In this document: positions 59,371-64,000 of the stretch, piece by piece | How positions within the stretch are numbered: the stretch's first letter is position 1 | Layout: the number at the start of each line of letters is the position of its first letter | NCBI GenBank assembly: GCA_963935595.1 | Contig: OZ012555.1 | Span: 13,792,001-13,856,000 of the forward strand | Origin: Schoenobius gigantellus | Taxonomy: Eukaryota; Arthropoda; Insecta; Lepidoptera; Crambidae | DNA: 64,000 nucleotides | Direction: 5' to 3' | Program-made: the position numbers and the translations under genes | The notes under the pieces: model-generated | The model's database searches: none | What the model was told of the DNA's origin: nothing | Seen by the model: only the letters and a program-made list of their open reading frames with translations

Positions 59371-60284
59371 AGTCATCATCTTATATTGCTGAGCTGATAA
59401 TGGAGGTTCTTGACTGATGAGAGTCAAGAGATGATTCTAAAAATATTATAAATCCTAAGTTGTATTCTTTCAAGTTAGCCCAGCGATCTGGTGATGGATG
59501 GTTCAATTCTTTAACAGTTATGCGTTAGGGAATAACTCTTTGAGTACCGTTAGTCGTACTCTATCACGCTGTTTTCTTTCTTATTTTGTTTACGTTTGAT
59601 GAAAATAATTGGATTCATTAAAACGCATAAGTAAATGAAATTAATTAAAATGGTCGAATTAAAAAAAATCACAATAAAATAACAATAGTAAAAGTCGAGT
59701 GCAAAAACAGAAATATCTAAATAATAGTTTAAATACAAATTTATATAAATATATTTGGAGACTAGTACCACGCAATCACTACTATTGGGAGGTCTTAAAA
59801 ATAGAAGGAAATTAATTTAGTAAAAAATCAGTTATACATATAGCATAGATTATAGTAGGTACAGGGAAAAGGATTAAATTGAGAACATTCGGGCTGTGGA
59901 ATGGCCAATCTAGTATAAAACATAAAACCTCTGAAGGTTTTCTATAAGGTTCTTCAAAAAATGCGTGAAAAGGAATTTAAGTTTTAGGCCGGTAACGCGC
60001 GAGTAATATGGGATTACTCAAAAAGGCATAAGTTCAAGGTCGGCAACGAGCATGTAACGCTGCAAGTGACTGGTGTTGCAAGTGTTCATATGAGGTGGGG
60101 TGATCGCTTATATATATTCTTTATTGTACACAAATTTTCATACATTTTTTATATACGTGAGTTAAGTACAAGGGCGAGCTTATCTCTTAAAGAGATCGCT
60201 TACCATCAGGCGACCCACATGTTTGTACGTACCTTTGCGGTATAAAAAATGGAATGCCTGGAATGACTTAAATTTTCTCGCTAA
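59371..60284. other. AT-rich DNA without a recognisable gene
   Basis: Nothing recognisable. Confidence 0.45.
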
Positions 60285-60760
60285 AGTTTGCATCGGATAA
60301 ATGTACTTATGAAATTCAAAAAACGAAAAACACATTGGTACATGGCTGGATCGATGAACGGGCCTACTGATTAGAAGGCGAGTGACGAGTCCACAGCGCC
60401 ACCGATGCTGCTACGTTGAAGGAAAACACCGTGAGGCAACCTGCATACATCTTTTTTTTTTATTGCTAAAGGTGGCAGACGAGCAAGTGGCCCACCTGAT
60501 GGTAAGTGGTAACCACCGCTCATGGACATCTGCAATGCCAGGGGCAAAGCTCAGTTGCTGCCTACCTGGAGAGAAGTGCTCTTTTTAAACCTCGTTTGAA
60601 GTTGGACATATCGTAGCGCTCAGGAAACACCGCAGCTGGGAGCTCGTTCCAGAGTCTGCACGTCTGCGAAGAAATTCAAAGATGTATGTGAAGTTGACCA
60701 ATCCGCACTGGGCCAGCGTGGTTGATTAAGGCCTCAACACGTGGTTGACTAAGGTACAAG
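60285..60760 (+). mobile_element. SINE S3 remnant split by a LINE
   Basis: S3 body sequence ends GAGGCAACCTGCATACATC at 60451 and resumes TGCGAAGAAATTCAAAG at 60665, continuing to CACTGGGCCAGCGTGG. The front part (60290-60410) is rearranged: an inverted head piece (CACAGCGCCACCGATGC) precedes the plus-strand body. Confidence 0.65.
60452..60663 (-). mobile_element. 5'-truncated LINE nested in a SINE
   Basis: The minus strand reads RLWNELPAAVFPERYDMSNF then KRGLKRALLSR and a stop (60562-60564). This is the C-terminal motif of a CR1/jockey-like ORF2. The 3' UTR shares an exact 24-nt segment with the F repeat and ends in poly(A) (T run at 60452-60461). Flanks ACATCT/ACGTCT suggest a short, decayed target duplication. 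Confidence 0.75.
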
Positions 60761-61167
60761 TCAGATTCGACTTAAACTATAAATTTCTTTCAATTTATCT
60801 TTTAAATCCTCTGAAAAACCTTTTTGATTCCTAAAAAAAATCAAATATCAAATTTGAAAGCTGTCAAAAATTGGAATCACACGACCCATCTTTTTGAGCA
60901 TTTTAGCTTTTCGTGGCAAAAATGTTTAAATCGAACACACGAAACCAGTAAGAAAAGTTAACACCAAAAGCTAATGAAACGCGTTAATGCTAAAAATGTT
61001 GAAAAAACTGCGCCGTGCTTATCTGCAACGCGCCTCTAGTTGCCGAAACAAAACTGTTTTGTTTGGCATTGTGGACAGACGGACAACGGAGTGATCCTAT
61101 AAGGGTTCCGTTTTTCCTTTTGAGATACGGAATCCTAGAAAACGAGACCCTCACAGAATCACTAGGT
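60761..61167. other. Unassigned DNA with a hairpin and a repeat fragment
   Basis: Hairpin at 61041-61068: AAACAAAAC/GTTTTGTTT plus TGCC/GGCA with a 1-nt bulge. 61070-61140 (AAGGGTTCCGTTTTTCC, TACGGAATCCTAG) resembles the end of an R-like repeat. Confidence 0.45.
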
Positions 61168-61674
61168 CGACTGCTTGGGTACCTCCGTCTTACCTATTTC
61201 TGTCGCAAAGCAGCAGTGCTTGCATTGCTGTATTCTGGTTTGAAGTTGGCAACGTACACGTTCTTGTGGGAGTTGCAGTTTTGCTGCGAATCTCATAAGA
61301 GCCGTATGTAGGTGTTGACGACAGTTCGAAGTGCCGGGGACCCAGAACTAAGCAGCGGACGTCGGCGAAGCCTATGCGTCATAAAATAATTCGGACCCTT
61401 TGATTGGTCCGCGGGCGGGATGTCCCCCCGCGGACCGAGGGATAGCTTATAAATATAGGGCCAAATTCTGTCAAATTGTAGTCAGTTGTAGTCGGTCAGT
61501 GGAAGTCGTCTTGCAAGAAGTAAATAAAGCTGCAAAATTATCACAAAGAAACCAGCGTTTAACTCAAGTACCTACATATAATCCACTCTCAACAGTAGGT
61601 ATTATAAGTGACTGTTACCACTTACCATCAGGTGGGCAGTTTGCTTGTTTGCCAACTTAATTGTATAAAAAAGA
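61168..61674 (+). mobile_element. F-family repeat split by a solo LTR
   Basis: F sequence runs 61168-61312 and resumes 61595-61674 (GTTACCACTTACCATCAGG to GCCAACTTAATTG). It also carries an internal deletion relative to 37198-37474 after TTCTGGTTTGAAG. Confidence 0.8.
61313..61594 (+). mobile_element. Solo LTR of an LTR retrotransposon (282 bp)
   Basis: Begins TGTTGA and ends TCAACA (inverted ends with TG...CA). Flanked by a perfect 5-bp target duplication GTAGG (61308-61312 and 61595-61599). TATAAATA at 61448-61455 and AATAAA at 61523-61528 fit LTR promoter and polyadenylation signals. A GC-rich inverted repeat GGTCCGCGGG/CCCGCGGACC lies upstream of the TATA. It arises by recombination between two LTRs. 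Gypsy versus Bel-Pao cannot be decided without internal sequence. Confidence 0.9.
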
Positions 61675-62205
61675 AGCCTCAGATTAAGAATATTTAAAGA
61701 CAATTATTTTAAACTTTAGAAAATCATGGCAATATACCGTTCACAACACTCAATATAATATGTCAATCAACAAAATATGTTACGGGTCAACAGGGCACGT
61801 TTTGTCCTGTTGTACCTAAGTATGTCACATGCGACAGCCGTACCTGTACCATAAACGTTACGCTGTTAACGTCACGCCGCGTATTAAGCGCAGAGTAATT
61901 ACAAACGACAATTTATTTCGCATTACCTCCCGTTCGACCTTCGTTTTTCGTGGAGCCAAAACGTTGCAACGATTATTTTATTGCTAACAGCTCTTTAATT
62001 ACTAGCGTAAGGTTACTTCTTTAATTATTATAACAAAAGTTTTTTGCGGCACCTCGATGATTGTGCGGTAGTCCAATTAATTGCTGCGTGTAAAAACCAA
62101 TGTTGGATAAGCGTCAATTATGGTGTCGAAAAATGAATATCTCTTTTTTGTTGGCATCGCGTAAGCGCTTTTTTGCTTAGTCAGTCAGCATAAGGTGAGC
62201 TTTTA
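61675..62205. other. Unassigned DNA
   Basis: No gene or repeat recognised. Slightly CpG-richer around 61830-61980. Confidence 0.45.
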
Positions 62206-62530
62206 GTCGCTTCCTTAATCTAGTGGTTGAGACTGGGTATTGTTCTGTGGGGCTCCGATGTTCGATTCCCCGTGGGGGCAGAAGTATTCTGCTTGGTTTG
62301 GTTGATGGTAGGACTTCTGAGCCCACCTGGCTACCTACCACCGTCTTACCTAAGCTTGTCGCCGTAATAACAATGCCAATAACATCGTTGTGTTCCGATA
62401 ATTAGAGGTAAGACAGCCATTTCCTCAGTTGTTAAGGAATTTATATGAAGCTCGTTTTCATCATTGGCCTTATCATCACTGTCACCGGGCTGAGAAGGCC
62501 ACGAGCTTTCCTGTTGTATACAAAAATATA
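62206..62530 (+). mobile_element. tRNA-derived SINE (family S4), full length
   Basis: A-box-like TAGTGGTTGAG and B box TGTTCGATTCC (62259-62269). The body and tail match 56347-56673 throughout (CTACCACCGTCTTACCTAAG, CTGTTGTATACAAAAA). Confidence 0.85.
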
Positions 62531-62544
62531 CTTACTATTAAAAT

Positions 62545-62690
62545 GGTTACTATTCGATCCTTCCATGTACCAATGTGATTTTCGTTAACATCGTTAAGCA
62601 ACCTGCATAAATCTGCCAAGAAATTCAAAGGTGTATGCGAAGTCGACCAATCCGCACTGGGCTAAACACCTGTGATGATGATGATAATTA
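62545..62690 (+). mobile_element. SINE S3, degenerate copy
   Basis: Starts at the B box (TTCGATCCTTCCATGTACC), keeps CAACCTGCATAAATCTG and CCAATCCGCACTGGGC, then a (GAT)4 tail at about 62674-62685. Head and part of the body deleted. Confidence 0.7.
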
Positions 62691-62875
62691 GACTATAACG
62701 CTTATTTTTATGTTACCATACCCTTGATTACAAAAATTTATTGGCTATTCGAATGGGTTTAATTTTAATTATGCCATGTAATTTTCATGATAAATTTTTC
62801 AATTCATTATAACTCTGCTAGCAATGTTTTTTTAAACTAAGTTGTCAAACAAGCAGGCTGCCCAAGTGCTCACCT

Positions 62876-63433
62876 TTTTAGGGTTCCATAGCCAAATAGC
62901 AAAAAACGGAACACATAGATTCGTCATGTCTGTCTGTCTGTCCGTCCGTATGTCACAGCCACTTTTCTCCGAAACTATAAGAACTACACTGTTAAAACTC
63001 GGTAAGTAGATGTATTTTGTGAACCGCATTAAGATTTTTACACAAAAATAGAAAAAAAGCAACAAATTTTGGGGGTTCCCCATACATAGAACTGAAACTC
63101 AAAATTTTTTTTTTCATCTAACCCATACGTGTGTGGTATCTATGGATAGGTCTTCAAAAATCATATTAAGGTTTCTAATTATTAATAATATATTTTTTTC
63201 TAAACTGAATAGTTTGCGCCAGAGACACGTCCAAAGTGGTAATATGTGTGTCCCCCGCCTTTAACTTCTAAAATAAGAGAATGATAAAACTAAAAAAATA
63301 TATGATGTACATTACCATGCAAACTTCCACCGAAAATTGGTTTGAACGAGATCTAGTAAGTAGTTTTTTAATACGTCATAAATCCTACGGAACCCTTCAT
63401 GGACGAGTCCGACTCGCGCTTGGCCGGTTTTTT
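62876..63433 (-). repeat. R-family dispersed repeat, inverted copy
   Basis: End-to-end reverse complement of 10876-11430, from AGGGTTCCATAGCCAAATAG to GACTCGCGCTTGGCCGG. F-family 3' tails (AAGTTGTCAAACAAGCAGGC at about 62840, CTTAGTTGGCAAACAAAC at about 63436) lie on both sides, so it sits within or beside F sequence. Confidence 0.8.
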
Positions 63434-63489
63434 ACTTAGTTGGCAAACAAACCTTAGCCTTGTTACAACGAATGCTCCATTCTGATTTT

Positions 63490-64000
63490 ATAAACAACTA
63501 AGTTGGCAAACAAGCAAACTGCCCATCTGATGGTAAGTGGTAACAGTCACCAATAACCCACGTGACTCCTGTGAGATTCGCAGTAAAACTGCAACCCCCA
63601 CAAGAACCACATTGTACGTTGCCAACTTGTGACATCAGATGTAAAGTCACGGTACCCAGTAATTTCACTGCCATATCTTACCCTTCAAACCGGAACACAG
63701 CAATGCAAGCACTGCTGCTTTGCGGCAGAAATAGGTAAGACGGAGGTACCCATGCACACGACCCTGGTACAGAGTCTCCCTCCTGATGGTAAGTGGCTAC
63801 AGTCGCCTATAGTAATACATGTGGTTCCTGTAACACTAACAAATCTACAACCTTACAAGGACGCCGAATTACGTTGCCAACTTGTGACATAAGATGTCAA
63901 CCACAGTACCCAGTAATTTCACTGCCTGTCTTACACTTCAAACCAGAACACAGTGATGCAAGCACCGCTGTTGCCGGCAGAAGTAGGTAAGACAGAGGTA
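63490..64000 (-). mobile_element. Tandem pair of F repeats, running off the window
   Basis: Two F units lie head to tail with a 256-bp offset (CTGATGGTAAGTGG at 63527 and 63783). The first is like 37198-37474 and the second like 54942-55472, so the units belong to different subfamilies. The open frames at 63629-63892 and 63793-63990 are translations of the repeat. The right end is outside the window. Confidence 0.75.

Noticed and set aside
63629..63990. ORFs near the right edge
   Set aside because: They are translations of F repeat sequence, also found in the non-coding copies at 37198 and 43136.

Overview
The window looks like nuclear DNA of a moth or butterfly (Lepidoptera). I base this on its AT-rich composition, the absence of any prokaryote-style gene layout, and the families of dispersed repeats. 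These include Helitron-like elements ending in a hairpin plus CTAG, tRNA-derived SINEs with (GAT)n tails, LINE fragments ending in TTTGAC or TTTGAA repeats, and a family with AACCGACTTC termini. I recognise these families from memory of lepidopteran genomes, not from a search. No host protein-coding gene, tRNA, rRNA or snRNA could be supported. Short open frames exist on both strands, but none shows a host domain, codon bias or a convincing exon structure. The only recognisable coding sequence is decayed C-terminal pieces of retrotransposon reverse-transcriptase ORFs. The window is therefore either intergenic or the inside of a very large intron.

Layout. 1-11.4 kb: a Helitron end, two SINEs, a 5'-truncated LINE, and a copy of the AACCGACTTC ('P') family broken by insertions, with a long inverted repeat and a 555-bp repeat ('R'). 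11.4-32 kb: mostly single-copy DNA with few repeats. It holds clusters of candidate regulatory motifs: POU octamers, a GATA cluster, an RFX X-box, a YY1/ETS-like CpG-rich block, a RUNX-like pair, and a CCAAT/GC-box/octamer block at 30.5 kb. 33-41 kb: mixed repeats, foldback elements and a CpG-rich block at 39.6-40.2 kb. 41.6-44.4 kb: a dense graveyard of nested elements, including a Helitron broken by a MITE, a TIR element with an 80-bp internal duplication, and a TIR element carrying a nested foldback. 47-52 kb: SINE, Helitron, duplicated LINE fragments and a long inverted repeat. 54.9-64 kb: the most SINE-rich part, with nested insertions whose order can be read from target-site duplications, including a solo LTR.

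How the parts relate. Autonomous-type LINE 3' ends sit beside non-autonomous repeats. One LINE end shares an exact 24-nt 3' tail with the abundant 'F' repeat, which suggests F is copied by that LINE's machinery. Several foldback elements (8.3, 38.5, 43.8 and 51.5 kb) would form long RNA hairpins if transcribed. I see no evidence for a new multi-gene system. The observations most worth following are the nested TIR/foldback composite at 43.6-44.2 kb, the adjacent perfect hairpins at 14.2 kb, the pre-miRNA-like hairpin at 7.3 kb, and the apparent excess of POU octamers.
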